From: Flavobacterium alkalisoli
GTDB lineage: Bacteria; Bacteroidota; Bacteroidia; Flavobacteriales; Flavobacteriaceae
Length of the DNA: 64,000 bases
Direction of reading: 5' to 3'
NCBI RefSeq assembly: GCF_008000935.1
Contig: NZ_CP042831.1
Location: forward strand, 2,170,001-2,234,000
In this document: one piece after another, positions 46,165-55,369 of the stretch
Position numbering within the stretch: the stretch's first letter is position 1
How the letters are laid out: every line of letters starts with the position of its first letter
The notes under the pieces: model-generated
Seen by the model: only the letters and a program-made list of their open reading frames with translations
Databases searched by the model: none
Told to the model about the DNA's origin: nothing
Made by a program: the position numbers and the translations under genes

Positions 46165-46648
46165 TTGCATAGTTTGAAAAGGCGGGAGGGCTTGTTTTAG
46201 GTTACCTGGATAATTTCCGGGGCCTCCCTTATACCGTTAATCGATTTTTATTGTCGTTAAAAGAAAATATGTAAGATCGATTTTTATTATACGTGCATAT
46301 TATCTTATTTAGTGCACAACAATTGTTTTTCGGTCTGTGCGGCAGAAGGTTTTTACTTTTTGTCCGTTTCCATAAGTGTTATAGCTAGTTTGATCCGGGC
46401 GTGACAGCGCCCGGTATCACTAAACCGCCAATGGCTTTATAGTATTTCTTTTTTCTGTATTATATGAAGGCTGCCGGGTACAACACGTATTGCAGGAAAG
46501 CTGCGAACTATCCAATATTTGCCAAACCTGCTCAACCGGTTGTGCAGCAGTGTAATTCGTAGGAATCACACCCCTTTCCATTTTACTGAATTTGAAAGGA
46601 AAAAAAGGCTGCAAGATATCCAGCCTCTTCCCATTTAATAAGTGAAAG
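46165..46648. other. Spacer without supported genes
   Basis: About 480 bp. A 64-codon minus-strand frame at 46420-46614 has no family features and is not accepted as a gene. Nothing else is evident. Confidence 0.5.
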
Positions 46649-47031
46649 TTAAGAGATGTCTATTGACCTGGGCTTTTCTTTTTGCTTCCTCTTTTTTTGG
46701 AATTGTCAGGTGAAGCAGGCCATTTTCATATTTAGCATTAATATTTTCATCATCCACCTATATCTTTTGGTAGTTGGAAACTGCGCCGGAAAGACTGGTA
46801 ACTGAATTCACTGCGGCTATAATTCTCTTGGGGATCTTCCTCATGCTGTTCCCGTGAGGAAGAAATCGTCAGCAAATTGCCGTCGAGTGTAATGTTAAAA
46901 TCCTTCTTTTCCATTCCCGGTGCAGCAACCTGTACCTCGAAATTGTCATCGTTCTCCCTTATATTTACTGAAGGAAGGGTAGTGTTTGTGGAAGAAAATT
47001 TTCCGTTATCCCAATTTAAAAGTTCGCGTCC
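46649..47031 (-). pseudogene. Second Hsp20 gene, frameshifted and truncated
   Basis: The minus strand encodes GRELLNWDNGKFSSTNTTL, PSVNIRENDDNFEVQVAAPGM, DFNITLDGNLLTISSS and SEFSYQSFRRSFQLPKDI, closely matching the intact Hsp20 at 35.7 kb. After PKDI one extra base shifts the frame (46757-46765 area), then NINAKYENGLLHLTIPKKEEAK continues in the new frame, and a second shift is needed to reach the native SIDIS end at 46649. The first 20 or so residues are replaced by unrelated sequence at 47031. Not functional. Confidence 0.85.
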
Positions 47032-47099
47032 GCATATTGTAGAGGGAGGGGATCAGATAAACGCTATCCTGACATTCCTTATTCTCCCGGTCACCTTAT

Positions 47100-47312
47100 G
47101 TGACAGCAGAATATTCGGATGGAAGAACAAAGGAAGGGATTGAAGAACTCCGTAACCTGTACTTTAAATTCCACTCACTCCGGAATGATTTAAGTAACTG
47201 TACCCAGCACTACGAAAAAAGAAAAAAGATAGTTCAGAGCGCAATGTTTAAAAGCATTCGGAAAATGAAATCTGAATTGAGAAATAAGGGAGAAAACATT
47301 AATTATTTATAA
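47100..47312 (+). CDS. Short helical hypothetical ORF (uncertain)
   Basis: A 70-residue frame with a GTG start: TAEYSDGRTKEGIEELRNLY and CTQHYEKRKKIVQSAMFKSI. It is strongly helical and basic, so it may be coding, but it begins next to the truncated Hsp20 junction and may be the tail of a lost gene. No family recognised. Confidence 0.3.
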   Translation: MTAEYSDGRTKEGIEELRNLYFKFHSLRNDLSNCTQHYEKRKKIVQSAMFKSIRKMKSELRNKGENINYL

Positions 47313-47316
47313 AATT

Positions 47317-48246
47317 CTAAAACGGTTTGGTCGCCGAATTACGAAAGTGCCTAAATTGTAAAGGAGATAAGGATACATTTCGTTTAAACATTTTATTAAA
47401 CGATTGCAGATAACCAAATCCCAGCCTGTATGCGATTTCTGAAACGGACATATTGGTTAGGGTAAGATACTCCTTAGCTTTATCTATAATCTTATCCTGT
47501 ATAAGCTGCTGCGCATTTTGCCCAGTAAGTGAGCGAAGCATATCGCTAAGATAGTGAGGTGATACATGTAACTTTGAGGCAAGCAGTTCTACTGTTGGCA
47601 GGCCATTGTTTAAAATATCCTCCGAATCAAAATATTGGTCCAGATATTGCTCCAATTTGGTGAGCAGATCATTGTTGACGGCTTTGCGGGTTAAAAACTG
47701 CCGCTCATAAAAACGCTTGCTGTAGTTGAGTAGAAGTTCTAGCAGAGCCACCATAATATCCTGTGTTGTGCGGTCGATATGGGCACACTCTTCCCTGATT
47801 TTTTCAAGTAACTCAGCAATATACACCTCTTTCTTTTCTGAAAGGTGCAGCGCCTCATTCACTTCATAGGAAAAGAAGCCAAAGTGTTTAATATTCTCCG
47901 CGATCGGATAGGTGTAGAGTAAATTTGGATGGATGAGCAGCGTGTAGCCATCTCCTGCAATATTGCCCAGTATTTCTGAGTGTGGAATATCTACTGACTG
48001 CACCTGCTTTGGGGAGATAAAGGTCATTACCCCTTTGTCATAATCATAGTATTGTCCACCATAGCGCACCTTGCTGCCAATCCCTCTTTTAAGGGAGATA
48101 CAGTAAAAACCTAAACTGAACTGTTTCCATACTTCAGTTTCTTCAAACTGCATTTCAGAAACCTTAAAAACACTTATAAGAGGGTGTAGCGGATCGGGAA
48201 GCCCCACCAGCCTGTGAAATTCGGTTATGGAATCAATGCTAATCAT
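47317..48246 (-). CDS. AraC-family transcriptional regulator
   Basis: A 309-residue regulator with an N-terminal cupin-like sensor part (VMTFISPKQVQSVDI; GDGYTLLIHPNLLYTYPIAENIK) and a C-terminal AraC domain (VELLASKLHVSPHYLSDMLRSLTG; SVSEIAYRLGFGYLQSFNKMFKRNVSLSPLQF). It lies 56 bp downstream of a short-chain dehydrogenase remnant on the same strand, a pairing common in Bacteroidota, so it probably once controlled that enzyme. A frameshifted paralogue is at 55.4-55.9 kb. Confidence 0.9.
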   Translation of the reverse strand: MISIDSITEFHRLVGLPDPLHPLISVFKVSEMQFEETEVWKQFSLGFYCISLKRGIGSKVRYGGQYYDYDKGVMTFISPKQVQSVDIPHSEILGNIAGDGYTLLIHPNLLYTYPIAENIKHFGFFSYEVNEALHLSEKKEVYIAELLEKIREECAHIDRTTQDIMVALLELLLNYSKRFYERQFLTRKAVNNDLLTKLEQYLDQYFDSEDILNNGLPTVELLASKLHVSPHYLSDMLRSLTGQNAQQLIQDKIIDKAKEYLTLTNMSVSEIAYRLGFGYLQSFNKMFKRNVSLSPLQFRHFRNSATKPF

Positions 48247-48302
48247 AGCTTATATTATTTATCAAACCGGGCAACAGGGATATGCTGCCCGGATAAAATA
48301 TC

Positions 48303-48869
48303 TTAATTGCCTAAAATCTGCTTCCTTATCTCTTTCCTAAAAACTTCATTACCTATTTCGTTACGCCTTTTATACATCGTGTTGGCATCCTCTCCGGCAA
48401 CATAACGTATTTGGTCTTTACCGTCGGTAGCTGCTTCAAAAACTACTGTAGCAATATCTTCTGCTTTAGCAGCGGCATCCATCATGGCATTGGTTATACT
48501 AAAAAGTTTGTCTTCCAGTTCCGTATAGGCAATGTGTAAGGCTTTGTCCAGTGATCGTCCTAAAAAATCAGTGTCTATACCACCAGGAGCTACAGTTTTA
48601 ATTCCAATATTGTGCAAACCAAGTTCAAACGACATCCCCTCAGACCATCCCTCAATTCCAAATTTAGCTGCATGATAGATGCTATGAAGTGGGAATCTAA
48701 GAAAACCACCCATTGATGTGGTGTTTAACAACGCGGGGTATGGCCTAATGGGCTCTCTTGAAGCCTTGACAGACGAGCAGTTAGTAAGACAACTCAATAC
48801 CAATCTTTTAGGGGTTATCAGGGTAACACAGGCTTTTATTCCGTATTTTAGGGAAAAGAACCGTGGACT
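48303..48869 (-). pseudogene. Short-chain dehydrogenase split by an internal inversion
   Basis: The minus strand (48303-48730) encodes the C-terminal half of an SDR: NTTSMGGFLRFP, the active-site YHAAK, EGWSEGMSFELGLHNIGIKTVAPGG and the tail. The middle of the same enzyme lies on the plus strand at 48712-48869: IDVVFNNAGYGLMGSLEAL, NTNLLGVIRVTQAF, FREKNRG. Both segments share 48712-48729 (ATTGATGTGGTGTTTAAC), which in one direction encodes IDVVFN and in the other LNTTS. The N-terminal TGxxxGxG Rossmann motif is missing. The enzyme is therefore not made. Confidence 0.85.
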
Positions 48870-48870
48870 G

Positions 48871-49132
48871 GCAGGATTTTTTGAGATTTGGGCTGTTTGA
48901 TACTGCCAATGGTTGAGAGGATAACCTGCCCTGTGTCTTTGCTGTTGCCAAAGCCCATCCAGCGGGGTATAACGGCATGATACGATTTCAAATCCAAATC
49001 ATTCAGCACCTCGGCAATACTGAAACGCGCTGTCGCGCTGGAAATGTAAATTGCGTTCCTGCCTGTCTCCGTTTTCAGTGGTTCACTATACCCGGTCTGT
49101 CCAAGAGGTATGAAGTTTGCAATTCGGAGTTG
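48871..49132 (-). pseudogene. Unidentified coding remnant
   Basis: A clean minus-strand frame reads QLRIANFIPLGQTGYSEPL, RNAIYISSATARFSIAEVL, HAVIPRWMGFGNSKDTG and ILSTIGSIKQPKSQ, then runs into the SDR inversion breakpoint. It has no start and no proper end. I do not recognise the family. Its composition is coding-like, so it is a gene fragment brought next to the SDR by the rearrangement. Confidence 0.5.
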
Positions 49133-49534
49133 ACCTTATATACGGGGCTTCTTTTTAGCTTTTGGATTTTTGCAGTAAATACAGGTAAATGGAATTTGCG
49201 ATTAAAGCCAGCAGTGAAATGAAAATCATTGTTGTAAAAACTGGCAGCCTTCCTTCAGCTCAAACCTCACACCTGATAACTTTTTAATTTTTAATGTTTA
49301 AGACGTTACTCCTGTCTCTAAGAAACTTACACCCTTAAGAAAAATTCGTATATTAGCACGAATGAATGCTCATCCAGGGCCATGCACAATGTATAACCGC
49401 GAGTGCTTACCAGAATTATTTACTTATCCCGTAACTAATGGTTATGTAAGACTGTTATTAATATTGAAAGTTAATAGATTGAATCAAAATAAAAATATGA
49501 TTTTACCTTAAAAAACTAGAAAAAACATTCAATA
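49133..49534. other. Upstream region of nhaA
   Basis: About 400 bp without a supported gene. It ends in a very AT-rich leader before the nhaA start. Confidence 0.5.
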
Positions 49535-50839
49535 ATGAGGTCAGACCCTATTGATAAGATTTTATTAATTCCAATTGCTCGATTTATTAATAATTCAACA
49601 ACAGGCGGAATTTTATTGTTTGCGGCTGCGGTAACAGCCCTGATTCTTGCTAACTCACCTATAAAGGATGCTTATCATCATTTTTGGGAGCATACTTTTT
49701 CGATAGGATTTGATGAATTTGTAGTATCTAAATCTTTACATCATTGGATAAGTGAAGGACTTATGTCCGTTTTCTTTTTTGTGATAGGACTAGAGCTTAA
49801 AAGGGAAATAATGGTAGGGGAACTTTCCAAGCCTAAAAATACTGTTTTACCAATTTTTGCGGGATTGAGTGGTATGGTAATTCCGGCGTTATTATATTTA
49901 ACTCTAAATTCATCAGGAGGGGCTTCATCAGGATGGGGAATACCAATGGCTACTGACATTGCCTTTGCACTGGGAATACTTTACCTGTTAGGAGATAGAA
50001 TCCCCGGATCGCTCAAAGTGTTTTTAACTGTATTAGCTATTGCTGACGACCTTGGAGCAGTGTTGATAATTGCCCTTTTTTATACTTCAGAAATTTCCAT
50101 GATGAGTTTGTTATTTGGAGGTGGATTTCTATTGATTCTTGTAGTTGCCAATGTGTTAGGTGTACGTAGTACGGTTTTTTATGGAATAGTTGGAATTGGA
50201 GGCCTGTGGATGGCTTTTTTGCTTTCAGGAGTTCACGCAACTGTTGCGGGGGTTATTGCAGCCCTTACCATTCCGGCAAACGTAAAGATTCAAGACAAAA
50301 AATTTGTAATAAAAATGAACTCCCTAACCAATGATTTTGAAAAGAGTATACCGAATAATGCTACACTTCTCACCTATAATCAGCTACATATTGTAGACAG
50401 GATAAGGTTTTATTCAAAAGCCGCATTAACACCGCTTCAACGACTCGAGCATTCAATGACTTCATTAGTTACTTTTGTTGTTATGCCTATTTTTGCTCTT
50501 GCCAATGCAGGTATAACTTTTTCAGGGAATTTTGTAGAACATTTGGTTAGCAACGTTAGTTTGGGAGTATTATTAGGTCTGGTATTAGGTAAGTTTATTG
50601 GAATTGTTATGATTTCAAAAATTATTATCAAGCTAAAACTGGCAGTACTTCCTGAAGGACTTAATTGGCGACATATTTATGGAGTGGCTATGCTTGCAGG
50701 CGTTGGGTTTACGATGTCTTTATTTATTACTGATCTTGCTTTCGTTAATTTAGAGCATGTTGTTCAAGCAAAAATAGGAATTTTTGTAGCTTCATTTATT
50801 TGTGGTGTTAGCGGCTTTTTGATATTACGGAAAGTCTAA
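49535..50839 (+). CDS. nhaA: Na+/H+ antiporter NhaA
   Basis: A 434-residue protein with the NhaA fold of about 12 helices. Signature segments are SVFFFVIGLELKREIMVGELS, IPMATDIAFALGILYLLG and LTVLAIADDLGAVLIIALFYT; the two ion-binding aspartates are Asp171 and Asp172. The assembly-helix and C-terminal segments (GVHATVAGVIAALTIP; VGFTMSLFITDLAF) are intact. It expels Na+ in exchange for protons at the inner membrane. Compared with NhaA of E. coli, length and motifs are normal. It stands alone, flanked by pseudogenes on both sides. Confidence 0.96.
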   Translation: MRSDPIDKILLIPIARFINNSTTGGILLFAAAVTALILANSPIKDAYHHFWEHTFSIGFDEFVVSKSLHHWISEGLMSVFFFVIGLELKREIMVGELSKPKNTVLPIFAGLSGMVIPALLYLTLNSSGGASSGWGIPMATDIAFALGILYLLGDRIPGSLKVFLTVLAIADDLGAVLIIALFYTSEISMMSLLFGGGFLLILVVANVLGVRSTVFYGIVGIGGLWMAFLLSGVHATVAGVIAALTIPANVKIQDKKFVIKMNSLTNDFEKSIPNNATLLTYNQLHIVDRIRFYSKAALTPLQRLEHSMTSLVTFVVMPIFALANAGITFSGNFVEHLVSNVSLGVLLGLVLGKFIGIVMISKIIIKLKLAVLPEGLNWRHIYGVAMLAGVGFTMSLFITDLAFVNLEHVVQAKIGIFVASFICGVSGFLILRKV

Positions 50840-50927
50840 GCATAATAAATTAATTACAATTTTTAAAAATGAATAATGGGCTATTGATGAATATATTTGA
50901 ACTGAAAATTATTTTAGAATTTATTTT

Positions 50928-51124
50928 GATACACTTTCCTCAATTTCGGAACCAGTAATTTGGCTCAGTAAGTTCCTGATTTCATCGGGATTTGAAGCGT
51001 TATTCATTTGAACCAACAAATTTTTCGTTGCAAAAGATGCTTCCTACATTTTGTTTGCTTCGGGGTCGTTTGGTGAAATGATTTCGCCATTTTTCAATCG
51101 TTCAAAAATATCTGTTTTCTATTG
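50928..51124 (-). pseudogene. Sugar O-acetyltransferase N-terminal fragment
   Basis: The minus strand reads KTDIFERLKNGEIISPNDPE, ANKM then an in-frame TAG, then EASFATKNLLVQMNNAS, PDEIRNLLSQITGSEIEESV. This matches the N-terminus of hexapeptide (Maa/LacA-type) acetyltransferases. The catalytic left-handed helix is absent, as the frame ends at about 50928. At its 5' side it is joined directly to an AlkB N-terminal fragment. Confidence 0.7.
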
Positions 51125-51202
51125 CATCAGCGGCATATCCGGCAGGTCGTAATAGCGTTTGGGGGTGGTAAATAATTCCATATCGTTAACAATTGTCAAC
51201 AT
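51122..51202 (-). pseudogene. AlkB N-terminal fragment
   Basis: Minus-strand ATG at 51202 reads MLTIVNDMELF, then PKRYYDLPDMPLMQ. The start of the intact AlkB at 62.7 kb reads MITLFDDTELF and PKRYYDLPDMELMQ. The homology then stops abruptly at 51122, where the acetyltransferase fragment begins. Only about 27 residues remain. Confidence 0.7.
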
Positions 51203-51220
51203 AATTTCATTTTTTTTTAT

Positions 51221-51513
51221 TCATTCCTTTGTAAGCAGCTCGGCCCTTACTGCCTTTTCCGGATACTTCTCCGCATACCCCATAATAAGCTGCATGATAT
51301 AGCGATTGCTGTGGCAGGGCGTAACATAGTCTTTAACTGCGAAGCTTCTGTAATCCCAACATAGGAAGGATAGAAGTGTCGTGGATATTCCGTAATGGCG
51401 TGATTTTTTTTGATGAGCTTGACCGTATCATCAATATACGCGATGCCTTTTTGAGATAGGATGTCGAACTTATCAAAGCCGATCTCCTCCGCCACATGCA
51501 TATCAAACTGCAC
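51221..51513 (-). pseudogene. DnaE-like fragment fused to an exonuclease C-terminus
   Basis: The 5' part reads QFDMHVAEEIGFDKFDILSQ and GIAYIDDTVKLIKKNH, which resembles a segment of DNA polymerase III alpha (DnaE-type). It then joins VGITEASQLK and, one frame away, YVTPCHSNRYIMQL, GYAEKYPEKAVRAELLTKE, ending at TGA 51221. The last part equals the C-terminus of the DnaQ/GIY-YIG nuclease at 62.8 kb. So two different genes were joined and then frameshifted. Confidence 0.65.
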
Positions 51514-51882
51514 GATATTAGATTGAAGAAATTTGAATGATTAAATAAAATATAATAAAAAACATGTAACGCCATAAGGCAAAATAAGACTTATCATTAA
51601 AATGAAAATTAGTCTTAAATAAAATCAACACAATAATTTATATCAAAAGAGATGGTATAAAGAAATATTTAAATAAAGAGATTTCTAATATCGAGGAGTT
51701 AAATCAAATTGATGAAGAAATACATTTATTTATGCTCTATTATTCTGCTTTTAATACGGAATTTAATTATAAAAATGAATAGTGGAAACTTAAAAGAAAT
51801 AGAAATTAAAGCCGTTAAAAAGTACTTCACGCCAATTAGTACTTTGTAATGCATTTATTGGTTAAAATAAAAACAAAAAAAC
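51514..51882. other. Spacer with a short coding-like scrap
   Basis: AT-rich. At about 51644-51782 the plus strand has a run (GIKKYLNKEISNIEELNQID; EEIHLFMLYYSAFNTEFNYK) with no start that ends in TAG; it looks like the tail of a lost gene. Nothing else is recognised. Confidence 0.4.
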
Positions 51883-52116
51883 ATGAACAAAAAAACAAAA
51901 ATTAGAATTATTGTTGCTTTAACTTTTCTTATGATTTATTCTGCTATTTGGGTAATCCTGCATTTTACAATTAAAGATTTAAGCAATGTATATGTTGGAA
52001 TGATTGCTGCAGGCCTTGCCGTAATTCTTTCTCCAAGAATTACTAATTATGAAAGTCAGTCAGGAAATCAAATTCAGGTTAAATGGTTTTTTATAAAAAA
52101 AATTCTTAACAATTAA
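51883..52116 (+). CDS. Small membrane protein
   Basis: A 77-residue protein with two hydrophobic helices (IIVALTFLMIYSAIWVILHF; VYVGMIAAGLAVILSPRI) and a basic start and end (MNKKTKIR; VKWFFIKKILNN). The topology is typical of a small inner-membrane protein. No known family; it may be a small stress or toxin-like membrane peptide, but that is only a guess. Confidence 0.5.
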   Translation: MNKKTKIRIIVALTFLMIYSAIWVILHFTIKDLSNVYVGMIAAGLAVILSPRITNYESQSGNQIQVKWFFIKKILNN

Positions 52117-52261
52117 TCTTTCATGAAATATTATGAATAAAAATAGAAGAAAGCTTCTTTTTTTAAATTGTAGTATGCCCTTTATATAGTAATAAAAACA
52201 TTATGGCCTTTAACGCAGCCATCATCTGCGTATCATTACGCTTTTAAATAAACACCAAAAG

Positions 52262-55090
52262 ATGAACAAATTAATTAAAACCTTTGCATCGGTCGGTTTC
52301 TTTGTGCTGGTAAGCTTTTTGGCTACCGAAACTGCCACAGGGCAAAACCTTACCGAAAACCTGGCTACAGACCCTAAAGTGACCATTGGTACCTTAAAGA
52401 ACGGAATGAAATATTACATCCGTCCGAACAGTAAGCCTGAAAATAAAGTAGAGCTGCGCCTTATTGTAAATGTCGGTTCCCTTCTTGAGGACGATGACCA
52501 GCAGGGGCTTGCCCACTTTACGGAGCACATGCTTTTTAACGGGACTAAGAATTTTCCTAAAAATGAACTGGTGAATAACCTACAGTCAATGGGTGTACAG
52601 TTTGGGGCTGACCTGAATGCGGAGACGAGGTTTGATGAAACGGTATATATGCTTCCCATCCCTACAGATAATCCTAAGAACCTGGAGACCGGTTTCCAGA
52701 TTCTCCAGGATTGGGCACATGGTGCGTTGATGACCGATAAGGATATAGATGAGGAGCGAAAGATTGTGCTGGAGGAAGCGCGATCAAGTAAGGGCGCCCG
52801 GGACAGGCTTCAAAGGAAGGTCCTCCCTGAATTGCTGGCAAATTCGAGATACAGCCAAAGGCTGCCGATCGGCAAGGAAGATCTGCTGAGGACTTTTAAA
52901 CCTGAGGTCTTAAAGAGATTTTACAAAGAATGGTACCGCCCGGACCTGATGGCTGTTGTTGTAGTGGGCGATGTTACGGCTGAAAAGGCCGAAACACTGG
53001 TAAAAAAATATTTCAGTACCCTTACCAATCCGACAAAAGGAAGGGCCCGTACTGTATATGGGGCCAGCCCATATACAAAACAGAGCGCAATGTTCCTGAC
53101 AGATCCTGAGCAGTCCTCGACCATGTTGTCTATTAATTTTTCACCACGCAAAACAGAAGCCGACAAAACAACTGGCGACTACAGGAATACGCTGGTGGAA
53201 CAGTTGGCCTTCAGCGCCATCAACCTGCGTTACCAGGATATGGCAAGCTCTGCAACACCGCCTTTTGCTGCAGCGCAGACCGCTAATTCAAGTTTTATAA
53301 GGGGATACCAGGCCCTTACTATTACTGTAATCCCGACATCTGACCTGACTACTGCATTGAATGCGGGTGTAGGCGAACTGATAAGCATACAGGAATATGG
53401 CTTTACTACCGCAGAACTTGAACTGGTGAAAAAAAGGATGCTGAGCTATATAGAAAAGCAATATAATGAGCGCAGTACAACCAATTCGAGTGCTTACCTG
53501 AAAGAATATGAAAGGAATTTTTTAGCTGGTGAAGCTGCTCCGGGTATAGAGAAAGAAGTTGAGCTATACAGGACGTTGCTTCCGGGCATTACGGCGGAAG
53601 AAGTTACTGCGGCCTTCAACAAGCTGTTTTCAAAAGAGGATCAGGAGAAGTTCTTTGCTTTTGTAATGAGCCCTGAAACCAAAGATGCAGCTATCAACAG
53701 TGATGCGACACTGCTTGCAGCCATAGAGAAATCATTTGCCCAAAAGGTTACCAAGAAAACTGACGTTACCGTTAGCGATACACTTTTAGATCAAATGCCG
53801 GCTAAGGGCAGTATTACAAAAGTGCAGAAAGAAGCCAAACTGCAAATTACCACCTACACCCTAAGCAATGGCATAAAAGTTACCGTGAAGTCTACCGCCT
53901 TCAAAAGTGATGAAATTCTTTTCAGGGGCGTTAAAAGAGGTGGTACAAACAGTTATGGTGTAAAGGATAAGGCGACAGTATCGATGCTGGGGAACCTGAT
54001 TCAAACCATGGGCTATGGCAAATTTACTCCCACAGTCCTTACTAAGACATTAGCCGGGAAGAATATCGGTTTACGGACTTCCATGACCCCGACGACCAAT
54101 ATTGTAGAAGGGCAATCGGACATTAAAGGCCTTGAAAGCCTGTTACAGCTGAATTACCTGGAATTGACGCAACCTCGCCTGGACCAGGAACTGTTTAATG
54201 GTTTTGTCAGCACAGCACAGATGCAGCTTAAATTTATCAAGTCCAATCCACAGGCAGCCTTTGTTGATGGCCTGATTACGGAGATGTTCAATAATAACCC
54301 ATTAAAACCCATTGCGGTACCGTCAGAAGAGGATATTGCATTATTAAACGCGCAGCGTGCTGTTGCCATATATAAGAAGGAATTTTCGAGCGCGGACGGC
54401 TACCACTTCTTTTTGGTTGGTAATGTAGATGAAAGTGTGCTAAAGCCACTTTTGGAACAGTATGTAGCGTCCTTGCCTGCAACAGGAAAGGAACCGGAAT
54501 TTGTAGATAACGGATTAAGGATTAAGCCTGGAAACAATAAATTTGTATTTAAAAAAGGGACTGAGCCCCAAAGCCTTATCATCGCACAATATTTTGGGGA
54601 AATGCCCTATAGCGAAGACATGGCACTTAAGGCCAATCTGATAGGTGACATCCTGACGATAAGGGTCATCGAAAAACTAAGGGAGGAAATGGGGTCTATT
54701 TACAGCGGCAATTTTAGCGGATCCATGGAAAAGGAACCGTTCCCAAGCTATACTATCATCACACAATTACCAACAGGCCCTGAAAATGTTGATGCAATCC
54801 TTAAGCAAACCGATGTGGAAATCGCCAAGCTGAAAAAGGATGGCCCTGAACAGAAAGACCTTGATAAAGTAAGGATAGCAACGATCGAAAAAAGGAGGGA
54901 AGAGATTAAAACCAATGCCTACTGGCTTTCAAAATTACAGCAGCTTGAATTTTCAGGCTACAGTATAGAGCGTTTCCTGAATTTTGAAAATGAAATAAAT
55001 AAGATCACTGTTAAGGATATAAAAAAGGCGGCTAACAAATTCTTTGATGGTAAAAATAGCTTTATAGCAATCCTTAACCCGGAAAAGTAA
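52262..55090 (+). CDS. Secreted M16-family zinc peptidase (PqqL-like)
   Basis: A 942-residue protein with a signal peptide (ATETATGQ near residue 28). The N-terminal M16 domain has the inverted zinc motif HFTEH (His85, Glu88, His89) within GLAHFTEHMLFNGT, and DIDEERKIVLEEARS supplies the distal Glu. An inactive-type second half (KKGTEPQSLIIAQYFGEMPY ... REEMGSIYSGNFSGSM) follows, as in two-domain PqqL-type enzymes. It probably degrades peptides in the periplasm. It is single-gene with a strong terminator. Confidence 0.93.
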   Translation: MNKLIKTFASVGFFVLVSFLATETATGQNLTENLATDPKVTIGTLKNGMKYYIRPNSKPENKVELRLIVNVGSLLEDDDQQGLAHFTEHMLFNGTKNFPKNELVNNLQSMGVQFGADLNAETRFDETVYMLPIPTDNPKNLETGFQILQDWAHGALMTDKDIDEERKIVLEEARSSKGARDRLQRKVLPELLANSRYSQRLPIGKEDLLRTFKPEVLKRFYKEWYRPDLMAVVVVGDVTAEKAETLVKKYFSTLTNPTKGRARTVYGASPYTKQSAMFLTDPEQSSTMLSINFSPRKTEADKTTGDYRNTLVEQLAFSAINLRYQDMASSATPPFAAAQTANSSFIRGYQALTITVIPTSDLTTALNAGVGELISIQEYGFTTAELELVKKRMLSYIEKQYNERSTTNSSAYLKEYERNFLAGEAAPGIEKEVELYRTLLPGITAEEVTAAFNKLFSKEDQEKFFAFVMSPETKDAAINSDATLLAAIEKSFAQKVTKKTDVTVSDTLLDQMPAKGSITKVQKEAKLQITTYTLSNGIKVTVKSTAFKSDEILFRGVKRGGTNSYGVKDKATVSMLGNLIQTMGYGKFTPTVLTKTLAGKNIGLRTSMTPTTNIVEGQSDIKGLESLLQLNYLELTQPRLDQELFNGFVSTAQMQLKFIKSNPQAAFVDGLITEMFNNNPLKPIAVPSEEDIALLNAQRAVAIYKKEFSSADGYHFFLVGNVDESVLKPLLEQYVASLPATGKEPEFVDNGLRIKPGNNKFVFKKGTEPQSLIIAQYFGEMPYSEDMALKANLIGDILTIRVIEKLREEMGSIYSGNFSGSMEKEPFPSYTIITQLPTGPENVDAILKQTDVEIAKLKKDGPEQKDLDKVRIATIEKRREEIKTNAYWLSKLQQLEFSGYSIERFLNFENEINKITVKDIKKAANKFFDGKNSFIAILNPEK

Positions 55091-55120
55091 TTATCAAAGG
55101 ATTCAAATTAGTAAACCATT

Positions 55121-55150
55121 AAAAGTCGGAAGATCACCTTCCGGCTTTTT
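55121..55150 (+). terminator. Terminator of the M16 peptidase gene
   Basis: AAAGTCGGAAG pairs with CTTCCGGCTTT (one mismatch) around a short ATCAC loop, followed by TTTTTG. It begins about 30 bp after the stop. Confidence 0.85.
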
Positions 55151-55369
55151 GTTTTTTAGCAAAGTGGTTTTTTGATTTAATTTTCAACGATATACCTCTA
55201 ACTGTCGAGACGGTTTTACGACTATTGGAGAATTAAAATCAATGTAGACGCTCATTATTTTATTAAGCTATTGATTTATAGTGTTTATTTTTTTGGTATG
55301 CTAAACGATAAATCTATAAGAAAGCAAAGCCTGAGGTACTGATGAGTCTTTGTTTGCTGCGGGTGTGAT

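Noticed and set aside
46420..46614. Minus-strand ORF of 64 codons
   Set aside because: No recognisable features and no supporting signals.
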